Below, in pieces: positions 16,623 through 25,349 of a DNA stretch of 64,000 nt. Where the stretch lies: NCBI RefSeq assembly GCF_002223055.1, contig NZ_NKFL01000004.1, forward strand, positions 1,550,001 to 1,614,000, given 5' to 3'. Every line of letters begins with the position of its first letter. The first letter of the stretch is position 1. Made by a program: the position numbers and the translations under genes. The notes beneath the pieces are model-generated. The model did no database searches. It was not told the DNA's origin and saw only the letters and a list, made by a program, of their open reading frames with translations. Origin of the DNA: Burkholderia sp. HI2500 (GTDB lineage Bacteria > Pseudomonadota > Gammaproteobacteria > Burkholderiales > Burkholderiaceae).

Positions 16623-19415
16623 TCAGAACTTGTACGTCGCGCCGACCTGCGCGAACCGGCCGATGTACGAGTACACCGACGTGTCGTACCCGCTCTGGCT
16701 CAGCGTGCCGTTCGCGAAGATCGGGTCGTACGGCGGCGTGCGGTTGAAGAGATTGTCGATGCCGCCGTAGATCGTCCAGTTCTTGAAGCCCGTGTACGTC
16801 ACCATCAGGTTGAACTGGCTGTACGAACCGACCTTGCTCGGCTCGGGCATCAGGTTCTGCGCGTACGGCCCCGTGAACTGCCACGTCAGCGCCGCATCGA
16901 ACTTCCGGTAGTTCCAGTCCAGCGTCGTGTTGCCGCGCCAGCGCGGGAAGCTGCCGCCGAACGGCTGCGTGATCGTGAAGTTGTTGCCCGCGCCGTTGAC
17001 CGGCGCGGCGCCCGGGAAGCCGATCTTGTAGCTGTTGACGTAAGCCCAGTCGCCCGACAGCGTAATCGTGCCCCACCCCTTCAGCGGCAGGCCCTGGCGG
17101 AACGTGCCTTCGAAGCCGTTCGTGTCGAGGTAGCCGAGGTTCTGGTACGGAATCACCTTGTACAGCAGCTGGCCGGTCGTCGGGTCGGTCACGACCTGCG
17201 ATGGCTTGCCCTGGCCGATCACGTTGTCGATGCGGATCTTGTACCAGTCGAAGCCGAGGTCGGTGTAACGGCTCGGCGAGACCTGGAAGCCGATATTGAG
17301 GTTGCGCGTGCGCTCCGGCGCGAGGTTCGGGTTGCCGACGGTGATCGACGTGTAGTTCTGGCCGGTGGCCGGATCGACCTGGATGCCGAGCGTCTGCGAC
17401 TTGCTGTCCTCGACGAAGGTCGGCGCGCGGAAGCCGCGGTTGTACGACGTATACAACGTGAGCGCCTTGATCGGCTGGTACCGCAGCGCGAAGCGCGGCG
17501 AGAAGGCGCCGCCCACGTCGGTGTAGTGATCGTAGCGGCCTGCCTGGCTGAACGTCAGGTTCTCGATGATCGGTATGTTGATCTGGTAATAGATGGCCGC
17601 GACGTTGCGCTGGCCATCCACCGTCTCGAGGTCCGGCGTGATGACGGCCCCGCTCAGGTACTCGGAACCCGGCGTCAGCGTTTCGCTCTGGTGCGTGAAC
17701 TGCGCGCCGAAGCCGATGCCGACGTCGCCGGCCGGCAGATGGAACAGGTTCGGCGTCGACAGCGTCGCATCGATCGTGTCGAGCTTCGAGATGCCGAGGT
17801 TGTTCGCTTCCTGGAACAGCCCGTTGAACGCGTTCGGCGTCGCGGCCGGGTTCGCGAAATTCAGCGTGCCGTTCTGGTAGATGTTGTTCAGCGCGTTCAC
17901 GTTCAACTGGTTCGTGAACACGTTCGACACCGTGCTCTGCGAATGGCTGACCGACGTCGCCCAGTCCCAGTCGCCGTACGGCAGCGTAAACGACCCCTTG
18001 ATGCCGGCGGCCGCCCGCCAGTAGTTGGCCCAGGTCTTTTGCGCGACCGTGTTCGGAAACGCATAGGTGAGCGGCGTGGCCGCGCCCGTCGTGTTGTACG
18101 GGTTGCTGGTCGGCACCGTGTAGTTGAACGGCGACAGCAGCTTCGTCTGCGGATTCCACACGAGCGCCGGGCTCTGCGAGTTGCCGATCACGTTGTTCCA
18201 CAGGCCGTCGTTGGTCGTGGTCGTGTTGTAGCTCTCCATAAAGTCGGCGAACGCGGTCGTCTTGTCGTCGATCTTGAAGTCACCATGGAGCTTCGCGTTC
18301 AGGCGCTCGGTCATCGGCAGGATCGACGTGCTTTCCGCCGTGTTGTACCCGCAGATGGTGCCCGGCAACCCGGCCGACAGCGAATTCGACGCGGCCGGAT
18401 GAACCGAGCCGCCGAACGGGCAGCCGCCGGTCAGCGCCTGCGCACTGCCGTCGGGCATGTTCCAGTAGGACGGCGCGAGCAGCGAGAAGCCGCCCGGCTT
18501 GCCCGTGAAGTCCTGGTTGCGCGTGGAATCACGGTCGGCCAGCGTGAAGCCGTTCGACTTGTAGTAGCTGAGCGCGGCCGTCACGTTGAAGCGGTCGGCG
18601 TTCAGGTCGCCGAAGCCGCCGAGCACGCCGAACTTCATCGTGCCGTCGCCGTTGCCGGCGTTGATCGCGCTGCCGAGGCTGCCGTCGAGCTGCAGGCCGC
18701 GGAAATTGTGTTTCGTGATGATGTTGACGACACCGCCGATCGCGTCCGAACCGTACTGCGACACCGCGCCCGTCTTCACGATTTCGATCCGCTCGATGTC
18801 GTTGAGCGGGATCGTGTTGAGGTCGAAGAACGAGTCGACGCTGTTCGAGAAAAATGCATACGGCGCGACGCGCTGGCCGTCGACCAACACGAGCGTGTAC
18901 TTCTCCGAGAGGCCGCGCAGTGCAATGCCGGCCGCGCCGGCCGCGAAGTTGCCCGATTGCCCTTCGCCCCAGCTGTTCGCCGAGTTGGCTGCCGCATCGC
19001 GCAGGAAGTCGGCGACGGTCACCGCGCCGCTGGCCTGGATTTCCTTCGGCGTGATCGTCTGCACCTGCTGGAAACCCGTCTTGTCGGCCTGCCGGATCAG
19101 CGAGCCCGTCACTTCAAACCGCTTGATCTGCGCGACCTTGCCCTGCCCGTTCGCGGCGGGTGCGGCAGCCGTCGCGTCGGCTGCTGCACCGGGTGCCGCA
19201 TCGGGCGCCGCAGCGTCCGGTGCAGCGGCGCTGCCCGCCGTGCCGCCCGCCTGTGCAACGGTCACGGGCGCGCCGCTCGCGACCGCATCCGCGATCGCGA
19301 CGGCGCCCGGCGCCGGCTGGCTCTGGGCGAACGCCGGCGGCGCCAGTACGGCCGTCAACGCGAGTTCCGCCCAGACTATCCTCTTGATGGCCAACGCCAA
19401 AACTCTCTGCTTCAT
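16623..19415 (-). CDS. TonB-dependent outer-membrane receptor
   Basis: Outer-membrane gated channel of 930 aa that imports a ligand using energy from TonB-ExbBD. A signal peptide (MKQRVLALAIKRIVWAELAL to PPAFAQS) is followed by an unusually Ala-rich linker (about residues 30-92), then a TonB-box/plug region (FEVTGSLIRQADKTGFQQVQ, LVLVDGQRVAPYAF, SDAIGGVVNIITK) and a long beta-barrel ending in Phe (QVGATYKF), as required for barrel assembly. The start at 19415 is supported by GAGAGGGA about 6 bp upstream. The type resembles receptors of Xanthomonas and Caulobacter used for sugars or peptides more than siderophore receptors; no siderophore genes are nearby. With the adjacent Yej importer and the tonB-exb genes it plausibly takes up a peptide. 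Ligand is inference. Confidence 0.93.
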   Translation of the reverse strand: MKQRVLALAIKRIVWAELALTAVLAPPAFAQSQPAPGAVAIADAVASGAPVTVAQAGGTAGSAAAPDAAAPDAAPGAAADATAAAPAANGQGKVAQIKRFEVTGSLIRQADKTGFQQVQTITPKEIQASGAVTVADFLRDAAANSANSWGEGQSGNFAAGAAGIALRGLSEKYTLVLVDGQRVAPYAFFSNSVDSFFDLNTIPLNDIERIEIVKTGAVSQYGSDAIGGVVNIITKHNFRGLQLDGSLGSAINAGNGDGTMKFGVLGGFGDLNADRFNVTAALSYYKSNGFTLADRDSTRNQDFTGKPGGFSLLAPSYWNMPDGSAQALTGGCPFGGSVHPAASNSLSAGLPGTICGYNTAESTSILPMTERLNAKLHGDFKIDDKTTAFADFMESYNTTTTNDGLWNNVIGNSQSPALVWNPQTKLLSPFNYTVPTSNPYNTTGAATPLTYAFPNTVAQKTWANYWRAAAGIKGSFTLPYGDWDWATSVSHSQSTVSNVFTNQLNVNALNNIYQNGTLNFANPAATPNAFNGLFQEANNLGISKLDTIDATLSTPNLFHLPAGDVGIGFGAQFTHQSETLTPGSEYLSGAVITPDLETVDGQRNVAAIYYQINIPIIENLTFSQAGRYDHYTDVGGAFSPRFALRYQPIKALTLYTSYNRGFRAPTFVEDSKSQTLGIQVDPATGQNYTSITVGNPNLAPERTRNLNIGFQVSPSRYTDLGFDWYKIRIDNVIGQGKPSQVVTDPTTGQLLYKVIPYQNLGYLDTNGFEGTFRQGLPLKGWGTITLSGDWAYVNSYKIGFPGAAPVNGAGNNFTITQPFGGSFPRWRGNTTLDWNYRKFDAALTWQFTGPYAQNLMPEPSKVGSYSQFNLMVTYTGFKNWTIYGGIDNLFNRTPPYDPIFANGTLSQSGYDTSVYSYIGRFAQVGATYKF

Positions 19416-19751
19416 CTTGTTCCCTCTCGCTCGTAGTAAGACCCCACCTGCTGTGCGCCGGAACCTTGTGAATTCCTTGCGCGTCCTGGGTGCCCGTGTA
19501 CCGGAACCCGCGATTGCCACGCTTTCGACTGCCACGACTCGAACGGATCGGCCTCGTAGCACCAGCGCCATTCAGCATCACCGTCTTTTTCTATTTTGAT
19601 TCGTCATACTAAACACCTACATTGAGCGCATTGCCTGCTTCTTCCCGGCTCGACGGGCGGTTGGTTCCGTAAAACGCGAACCTGTATGCGGGCCGTACTG
19701 CGCACCCTCTGCCGTCGACCGGGTACTTCTCCTTCCTGCCGGCCGCCTTTG
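19416..19751. other. Upstream region of the TonB receptor gene
   Basis: 336 bp with no gene. It lies between the XRE-cupin stop and the receptor start, both on the minus strand. Bases about 19585-19640 are AT-rich in a GC-rich setting and are the likeliest promoter of the receptor, but no confident -35/-10 pair or operator can be named. Confidence 0.45.
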
Positions 19752-20327
19752 CTAGAAAAGCCTCGGCGTGCCGACCCAGACGATCACCGCCTCTTCGTCG
19801 GCCGTATTGCGCCACGCATGCGGCATCGTCGATTCGTAATGCGCGGTATCGCCCTCGTTCAGCGTGAACGTGCAATCCTCGAGCGTCAGCGCCACCTGCC
19901 CGCGCAACACATAGACGAACTCCTCGCCCGCGTGCGTCGTCATCTCGGACGACAGCTGCCCCGCCGGCATCCGGACGAGAATCGCGTCGAGCTTGCGGCC
20001 GTCCACCAGGTTCGTCAGCCTGGCGAACCGGCTGGCCGAGTTCGTGAACTGGAAATACTGCAGCGCGTTGCCGCGGCATACCGAGCGCGCTTCCGTCGGC
20101 GTGTCGATGAAGTACTGCATCGTCACGCCCAGCGCCTTCGCGATCCGCACCAGCGACGTGATCGACGGCGTCGCCCGCCCGCGCTCAACCTGTGACAGGA
20201 ACGGCTTCGAAATGCCGGCGATCGTCGACGTTTCGTCGAGCGTGAGTTTCAGGCGCTGGCGCAGCGCCCGGATCTTGTTGCCGAGCGACACGGCGACGAG
20301 CACCGACTCATCAGGGGGCAAAACCAT
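19752..20327 (-). CDS. XRE-family regulator with cupin sensor domain
   Basis: Transcriptional regulator of 191 aa. Residues ~15-70 are an HTH_3 domain (IRALRQRLKLTLDETSTIAG, ISKPFLSQVERGRATPS); residues ~110-185 are a cupin_2 barrel (AGEEFVYVLRGQVALTLEDC, LNEGDTAHYESTMPHAWRN) that usually binds a small ligand or metal. Such regulators often control amino-acid, polyamine or peptide metabolism (PuuR/SutR type). The start at 20327 (MVLPPDESV) has GAGGGA about 10 bp upstream; in-frame starts at 20495 (ATG) and 20519 (TTG) would add an Arg/Ala-rich leader that does not look like protein domain. It directly precedes the TonB receptor on the same strand and is a good candidate for regulator of the receptor and Yej genes. 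Confidence 0.88.
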   Translation of the reverse strand: MVLPPDESVLVAVSLGNKIRALRQRLKLTLDETSTIAGISKPFLSQVERGRATPSITSLVRIAKALGVTMQYFIDTPTEARSVCRGNALQYFQFTNSASRFARLTNLVDGRKLDAILVRMPAGQLSSEMTTHAGEEFVYVLRGQVALTLEDCTFTLNEGDTAHYESTMPHAWRNTADEEAVIVWVGTPRLF

Positions 20328-20627
20328 GGAAAGACGGTCCCTCGCAGTCGAAATCGGTTTGATGTCGTCAAGCCGCGACCGATGCCGTGACACGACCGGC
20401 CCGGCGCGATCCCCCGCTGCACGCTGTCGCGACGTGCAAGCCACGCGCGGTGCGGCGGCGCACTCGCGTCGTGCGGCCGCGCAGCGTTCGCTCATTTCAT
20501 TCGGTTTACTAATTAACAAGGTTGCCCCTTTTCATCGGCTGACCTGCCCGTCGTGCATCCGCGCGATCGCGGCGGCACACCGCTTGCCGACCGCCAGCGG
20601 TGCGCGCGGCCGTGCACGTCCGTTGCG
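20328..20627. other. Gap between TPR gene and XRE-cupin gene
   Basis: 300 bp with no supported gene. A short AT-rich patch at about 20500-20527 could hold the promoter of the XRE-cupin gene on the minus strand; nothing else is recognisable. Confidence 0.4.
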
Positions 20628-21818
20628 TTACCGGGAGGCCACCACCGCCCAGAGCCGTGCCAGATCACCGGAACCATCGGTGCCCTTGACCGTGCGCAGC
20701 ACCTGGACCGCACGCGCTTTCTGGCCGGCCACGTAATACGCCTCGCCGAGCCGCAGCCGCGCCGCATCGGGATGCTCGAGCCCGCCCTTCGCGATCGCCT
20801 GCTCCATCATCGGCAGCCCCTGCTGCGCATGGCCCTCGAAGACGAGGTTCATGCCCGCGTCGATCGGCGCTGCCGGCGTCGTGGCGTCTCCGCCCGATTG
20901 CGCGCGCTTCGCCGCGAGCGCCTGCAGCCGCTTCTCGCGATCCGCCTGCGCATCCTTGCCGAGTACGCCGGATGCGAACCCCTGGTCGATCACCTGCTTG
21001 CCCTCGGCGGGCGAGCCCGCCACCAGCGCGAGCTGCGTCATTTCCATGTACGCGTTGGCGGTCGAGAGCGAGCCCGTCGCCCGTCGCAACCGGTAGATGT
21101 CGAGGTCGAGCGACGGCAGATACCCGGGGTTGCCGCGAATGGCCGTGACCATTTCGTCCCAGTACGCGGGGCTCGGGTGATAAGCCACCAGCAGCCCGAG
21201 CGCACCGCGATACGCGTTGCCATCCTTCACTTTCTGCGCGCAGGACGCCAGCATCTGCAACTGCCCTTCATCCGGTGCGTGTCCGCCATTCGCCTGCGCG
21301 TCGGTGCTCGCTTTCAACTGGCTCACGAGCGGTGCGCAATCGTTCGACAGGTAGTAAGACTGCGTGAGCAGCGTGCGCATTTCCGGATCCGAGCCCCCCG
21401 CCTTCAGGTAGCGCTGCGCGACGCGGATCGCCAGCGGGTAGTTCTTCTGCTGGAAGTAGATGCCGGCCAGCGCCGCCGTGGTCCGCTGCTCGTCGTCGCC
21501 CGAGAGCCGCCCCGCGTTCAGCACGCTCTCGTACGCCTGCGCGGCCGTGCCCGAGTCGCCGGCCGCCATCGCTGCCGCGCCGCGCATTTCTTCCACCACG
21601 GTGGTTTCGTACGGCGTCCGGTTCGGCACGGCGGCCGCCTGGGCGATCTTGCCCAGCGCGTCGCGATACTTGTGCGCGCGGTACAGCTCCTGTGCGGCCG
21701 CCAACGGTTTCGCCACGTCCGGCCGCAGCGCGTCCGCCGGTAGCGCCGGGCGTCCGAGCAGGGCTGTCGCACCGAGCGCCGTCACCGCCATCATCCGTTT
21801 CCATCGTCGCTGGTTCAT
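20628..21818 (-). CDS. Periplasmic TPR-repeat protein of the TonB system
   Basis: 396-aa secreted protein. A basic N-terminus and hydrophobic core (RRWKRMMAVTALGATALLG) form a signal peptide; the rest is helical repeats of TPR type (for example AAQELYRAHKYRDALGKIAQ, AGIYFQQKNYPLAIRVAQRY, ARLRLGEAYYVAGQKARAVQ). Large TPR proteins are the usual last gene of tonB-exbB-exbD-exbD operons in several proteobacteria, where they are thought to assist TonB-dependent uptake. Here it starts 16 bp after the second exbD stop. No enzymatic motif is seen. A role as scaffold for the TonB complex is inferred from context. Confidence 0.85.
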   Translation of the reverse strand: MNQRRWKRMMAVTALGATALLGRPALPADALRPDVAKPLAAAQELYRAHKYRDALGKIAQAAAVPNRTPYETTVVEEMRGAAAMAAGDSGTAAQAYESVLNAGRLSGDDEQRTTAALAGIYFQQKNYPLAIRVAQRYLKAGGSDPEMRTLLTQSYYLSNDCAPLVSQLKASTDAQANGGHAPDEGQLQMLASCAQKVKDGNAYRGALGLLVAYHPSPAYWDEMVTAIRGNPGYLPSLDLDIYRLRRATGSLSTANAYMEMTQLALVAGSPAEGKQVIDQGFASGVLGKDAQADREKRLQALAAKRAQSGGDATTPAAPIDAGMNLVFEGHAQQGLPMMEQAIAKGGLEHPDAARLRLGEAYYVAGQKARAVQVLRTVKGTDGSGDLARLWAVVASR

Positions 21819-21834
21819 CGGTTCGTCCGTGTCG

Positions 21835-22266
21835 TCATTGCATGAACTGTTCGTTACCGATCAGGCCGATCTTGGTCGCGCCCACGCGTTGCGCGGAGGC
21901 GAGCACGGCGGCCACGTCCTTGTACGGCACCAGCTTGTTGGGACGCAGATGAATCTCCGCCTGCACGGGTTCCGCCGCCACCTGGGTCAATTTCGACTCG
22001 AGCGCCGCGCGGTCCGGCACCGGCGCGCCGTTCCATGTCGTCGTGCCGTCGAAGTCGATGTCGATCTGCACGATTTCCGGCGGCGTGGCCGGCGGCGGCG
22101 GATTACCCACCGGCAGGTCCATCTTCACCGAATGCATCTGAATCGGGATCGTGATGATCAGCATGATCAGCAACACCAGCATCACGTCGATCAGCGGCGT
22201 GGTGTTGATATCGACCATCACTTCCGGTTCGGCATTGCTCCCGCCCGAAGGCACGTTCATTCCCAT
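21835..22266 (-). CDS. exbD: Biopolymer transport protein ExbD (second copy)
   Basis: 143-aa inner-membrane protein with a single membrane helix near the N-terminus (INTTPLIDVMLVLLIMLIIT). The Asp in that helix (PLIDVML) is the protonatable residue that couples proton flow to TonB. The C-terminal periplasmic domain ends ATKIGLIGNEQFMQ. The start at 22266 (MGMNVPSGG) has AGGAG 6 bp upstream; the frame to 22287 only extends into the repeat. It is distinct from the first exbD and is separated from it by 127 bp containing one unit of the covarying repeat. Confidence 0.93.
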   Translation of the reverse strand: MGMNVPSGGSNAEPEVMVDINTTPLIDVMLVLLIMLIITIPIQMHSVKMDLPVGNPPPPATPPEIVQIDIDFDGTTTWNGAPVPDRAALESKLTQVAAEPVQAEIHLRPNKLVPYKDVAAVLASAQRVGATKIGLIGNEQFMQ

Positions 22267-22280
22267 CGTCGACTCCTGTC

Positions 22281-22329
22281 GATCCACGTTAGCGCTTTAG
22301 CGCTTACGTGGATCCCATGCTTCGCGGTC
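22281..22329 (-). repeat. Covarying 49-bp repeat, single unit between exbD genes
   Basis: Arm GATCCACG, core TTAGCGCTTTAGCGCTTA, matching arm CGTGGATC, then tail CCATGCTTCGCGGTC; a partial new arm (GATCCAGCG) follows. The arms are perfectly complementary here. Same family as the units at 39101 and 41667-41847. Orientation given by the surrounding operon. Confidence 0.9.
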
Positions 22330-22393
22330 GATCCAGCGTCAGCGCTCCACCACTTGCCGCCGGCCCCCTGTTCCCCCCGATTCCGCTGCGCGA

Positions 22394-22816
22394 CTATCCC
22401 CCGCGCGCCGGCGGCTCCGTAATGAACGACAGCTTCGCAATCCCCGCGCGCTCGCACATCGTGACCACCCGACCGATGAACTCATAACGCGTGTTCTGAT
22501 CGCCCCGCACGTGGACGCTCGGCTGCGGCTGCTGCTGCGACACGTCCTTCAGCTTCGCGAGCAGCGTCTGTGCATCCACCAGTTGCTCGCCCCAGAAGAA
22601 ATCGCCATCGCGGTTCACCGCGATCTCGATGCTCTTCGGCGTCGTCTGCAGCGGCTGCACCGTCTCCTTCGGCAACTGAAGCTGGATCGTGTGCGTCACG
22701 ACCGGAATCGTGATCAGGAAGATGATCAGCAACACCAGCATCACGTCGACGAGCGGCGTCGTGTTGATGTTGGCGATCACCTCGTCGCTATCGTCCTGCC
22801 CGACGTTCATGGCCAT
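22394..22816 (-). CDS. exbD: Biopolymer transport protein ExbD (first copy)
   Basis: 140-aa single-span protein of the TonB energising complex. The helix INTTPLVDVMLVLLIIFLIT contains the coupling Asp; the periplasmic domain carries SIEIAVNRDGDFFWGEQLVD and ends SFITEPPARGG. It starts 20 bp after the exbB stop. Two different ExbD proteins in one TonB operon are known from Xanthomonas, where the second is needed for specific functions. Confidence 0.93.
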   Translation of the reverse strand: MAMNVGQDDSDEVIANINTTPLVDVMLVLLIIFLITIPVVTHTIQLQLPKETVQPLQTTPKSIEIAVNRDGDFFWGEQLVDAQTLLAKLKDVSQQQPQPSVHVRGDQNTRYEFIGRVVTMCERAGIAKLSFITEPPARGG

Positions 22817-22836
22817 CGCGCGTCTCCGTCAGCCGA

Positions 22837-23754
22837 TCAGTTCGCGAGCGACGCAGCGGCCGGCGACGATGACGACCCGCGTACCGGGCGCCGATTGCCG
22901 GCCAGCAGCACGGTATGCAGCTGCGCGCCGAAGTTGCGCACCCGCTCCATCACCGACTTGTTGCGGCGGACCAGGAAGTTGTAGCCGAGCACCGCCGGCA
23001 CGGCGACGGCGAGGCCGATCGCGGTCATGATGAGCGCCTCGCCCACCGGGCCCGCGACCTTGTCGATCGACGCCTGCCCGGCGATGCCGATGGCCGTCAG
23101 CGCGTGATAGATCCCCCAGACGGTGCCGAACAGCCCGACGAACGGCGCGGTGGAGCCCACCGTGGCCAGGAACGCGAGCCCGTCCTGCATCCGGTTCGAC
23201 ACGTTCGTGATCGAGCGCTCGACCGACACGTCGATCCACGTGTTGCGGTCCACCGCTTCCAGCAGCGCGTCTTCATGATGCTCGCCGGCCTCGATCGCCG
23301 TTTCGGCGATGAACCGGAACGGCGACGCCTCGTCGAGCAGCTTGGCGCCCTCGGCGAGCGACGGCGCGGTCCAGAGCTGTGCGTCCGCCAGCTTCGCGCG
23401 GCGATTGGCCCGCAGTTGTTCCAGGAACTTCGTGATCATGATGTACCAGCTGCCCATCGACATGATCACCAGCAGGATCAGCACGAAACGGGCGACGAAA
23501 TCGCCGTTCTTCCATAGCGCACCAAGCCCGTACGGATTCTCGACCGCTTCCGTCGTGGCCGGCGCGGGCGGCGGAGCCGGCTCGGCGGCCGCCGGAACCG
23601 GGGCCGGCGCGGCCGACGGGGCTGCGGCCTGCGCCGACGTGCCGGTCGCGCCGCTTGCCTGCGCGTGGGCGAGCTGCGGTGCAACGAACCCGTCGATTGC
23701 GGCGACGGACATCAGGATGCTTGCCGCCAGCGCGGCCAGTGAACGCTTCGTCAT
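22837..23754 (-). CDS. exbB: Biopolymer transport protein ExbB
   Basis: 305-aa MotA/TolQ/ExbB-family proton channel. It has a cleavable-looking N-terminal signal and a long Ala/Pro linker (about residues 30-70), as in the longer ExbB type, then three membrane helices: about 85-105 (FVARFVLILLVIMSMGSWYI), about 195-215 (LAFLATVGSTAPFVGLFGTV) and about 235-255 (ALIMTAIGLAVAVPAVLGYN). It forms a pentamer around ExbD and powers TonB. GGAGTGGGGT lies just upstream of the ATG. Second gene of the tonB operon. Confidence 0.94.
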   Translation of the reverse strand: MTKRSLAALAASILMSVAAIDGFVAPQLAHAQASGATGTSAQAAAPSAAPAPVPAAAEPAPPPAPATTEAVENPYGLGALWKNGDFVARFVLILLVIMSMGSWYIMITKFLEQLRANRRAKLADAQLWTAPSLAEGAKLLDEASPFRFIAETAIEAGEHHEDALLEAVDRNTWIDVSVERSITNVSNRMQDGLAFLATVGSTAPFVGLFGTVWGIYHALTAIGIAGQASIDKVAGPVGEALIMTAIGLAVAVPAVLGYNFLVRRNKSVMERVRNFGAQLHTVLLAGNRRPVRGSSSSPAAASLAN

Positions 23755-23839
23755 ACCCCACTCCAGTTATTTCGGTGAACTTAGCACGTCAGTTCGAGAT
23801 GGTTTTTCCGGCCCGGATCGCGCCGGGCCGCCCACTGCA

Positions 23840-24538
23840 TCAATTCAGATTGAACGAAAACGGAACCTGGACCCGTACCGACTGGCCCTGCGCGACGCAC
23901 TTGAAGCGCTTCACGGTATTGAAGGCAGCACGATCGAGGATCGGATCAGCCGACTGCGCCACACGCTCGTTCGTGATGTTCCCTTCCGCATCCACGACGA
24001 ACTCGATCGTCACGTCGCCGGTGATGTTGTTTTCCTGCGCTTCTTTCGGATACTGGATCGACGCGCGAAGCGTGTCCGAATTCGGGCAGACCACCCCCAC
24101 GTCATGGCTGACGGGCTTGGCCGGCGCGGGAGGCGCCACGACCGGCGCCTGCACGGCCGGTGCGGACGGTACCGGGGCCGACTGGTGCGTGATCGTCGCC
24201 TGCGGCGGCGCCTGCACCGGCACCTCCGGCGGCGGGACGAACGGCGGCGGCGGCGGCGCGAATTTCGGCGGCGGGAGCTTGACCACGGGCATCGGCGGTG
24301 GCGGCGGCGGCTTGACCGGCTCGATGATGCGGGTTTCGATCGGGTGCTGGATCACCTGCACGACTTTCGTCGCGAGGCCGTTGAGCAGCGCGTAGATCAG
24401 CACGGCATGCAGCACCAGCACGATTCCGATGCCGCCGAACCGGCGCACCGGATTCTGTTGCTTCTTGCCGAACTCTCGCGGACGGCCCAGCGTAGCCAGT
24501 CCGCTGTTCGACGTAGCCAGACGTTCTTCGACTTTCAT
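23840..24538 (-). CDS. tonB: TonB energy-transducing protein
   Basis: 232-aa protein anchored in the inner membrane by one helix (about residues 38-58, GIGIVLVLHAVLIYALLNG), followed by a Pro-rich spacer that crosses the periplasm (KPPPPPPMPVVKLPPPK and more) and a C-terminal TonB domain (YPKEAQENNITGDVTIEFVV, AAFNTVKRFKC) that contacts the TonB box of receptors. The start at 24538 (MKVEERLAT) is preferred; the 31-residue extension to 24631 runs into the upstream AT-rich region. First gene of tonB-exbB-exbD-exbD-TPR. A palindrome about 120 bp upstream may be its operator. Confidence 0.93.
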   Translation of the reverse strand: MKVEERLATSNSGLATLGRPREFGKKQQNPVRRFGGIGIVLVLHAVLIYALLNGLATKVVQVIQHPIETRIIEPVKPPPPPPMPVVKLPPPKFAPPPPPFVPPPEVPVQAPPQATITHQSAPVPSAPAVQAPVVAPPAPAKPVSHDVGVVCPNSDTLRASIQYPKEAQENNITGDVTIEFVVDAEGNITNERVAQSADPILDRAAFNTVKRFKCVAQGQSVRVQVPFSFNLN

Positions 24539-25349
24539 GCCCACTATCCATCCCCCAAGCGATTCGCCCAGTTTCGGATCGCTGCCGGCGGCGAAGCCAG
24601 GTCGGCATCGCCACCGCATCAACCCGAACATTTCATTTCAAATTCAATTAGCAATCCGAATTGAAAGAATTCAATTCGAATGCCAATTCATTCTTTTCAA
24701 GGAATCGTTCCGGCCGGCGCGGCCCGGTTATGCACCGAAAAAACGCGCCAGCACGTTCAGGCAATTGTCAGCTGTGCGGGCGGCACCTTTCATTTCGTAT
24801 GACGACCCGCCGTTCGTTACACGGTGATGTCATTGGCGCCGTTCACTTGGGTGCAGACAATAGCAAGGAAAAAATTTTGACGTCAAACTTTATTTGATAC
24901 CCGAATACAAAGTTTGGAGGGTTTATTCAAATAATATTCCGGTAAGCCCAAACCAACCTTTTATTATAAAAACGGTAATTGAATTGTATGGTTATATGCG
25001 AAAACGGATATTAATCTGTTTCGACATAAATATCGGCACATTTCCCGCGCCGCACCAAAATGGGCCGCGCCGGAAGCGCCCGGCAGGATACGCCCCTCCC
25101 CTCATCGGTCGTCGGATACGCTTGATCAACTGACTCGAACCGGCCGACACCGCGTCCTCGGAACGTCCGAAACCCTACGGATATCCGGAAATTTGATCTG
25201 CAATGCGATGCAAATTTCATGATGGCCTGGCACGCGACGAAACGTCGAAAATAACTTCGCATATCGAATTAAATATCGCCCGACCACTTGCCGCCTCGAC
25301 ACGCGGCCGTGTCAGACACGCACCGACCAGCGCCCTTGCCCCGCGCGCG
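24539..25349. other. 811-bp AT-rich non-coding region
   Basis: Between tonB and the YbaK-type gene, both reading leftward. From about 24630 to 25030 the sequence is far richer in A/T than anything else in the window, with runs such as GAAAAAATTTT and TTTATTATAAAAA. Small open frames exist but have no recognisable content. It probably contains the tonB promoter and may be bound by H-NS-like proteins or be foreign. Confidence 0.6.
24657..24678. promoter_or_regulatory. Perfect 9-bp inverted repeat upstream of tonB
   Basis: CGAATTGAA, spacer AGAA, TTCAATTCG. It is about 120 bp before the tonB start in the AT-rich region and has the size and symmetry of an operator. The regulator is unknown. Confidence 0.55.

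Noticed and set aside
14370..19436. 1688-codon open frame on the plus strand
   Set aside because: It is antisense to yejA and the TonB receptor, Arg/Val/Asp-rich and without domains; a typical artefact of very high GC at third positions.
24661..25133. Two small plus-strand frames in the AT-rich region
   Set aside because: No ribosome-binding site that fits, no recognisable content, and mixed composition; treated as non-coding.
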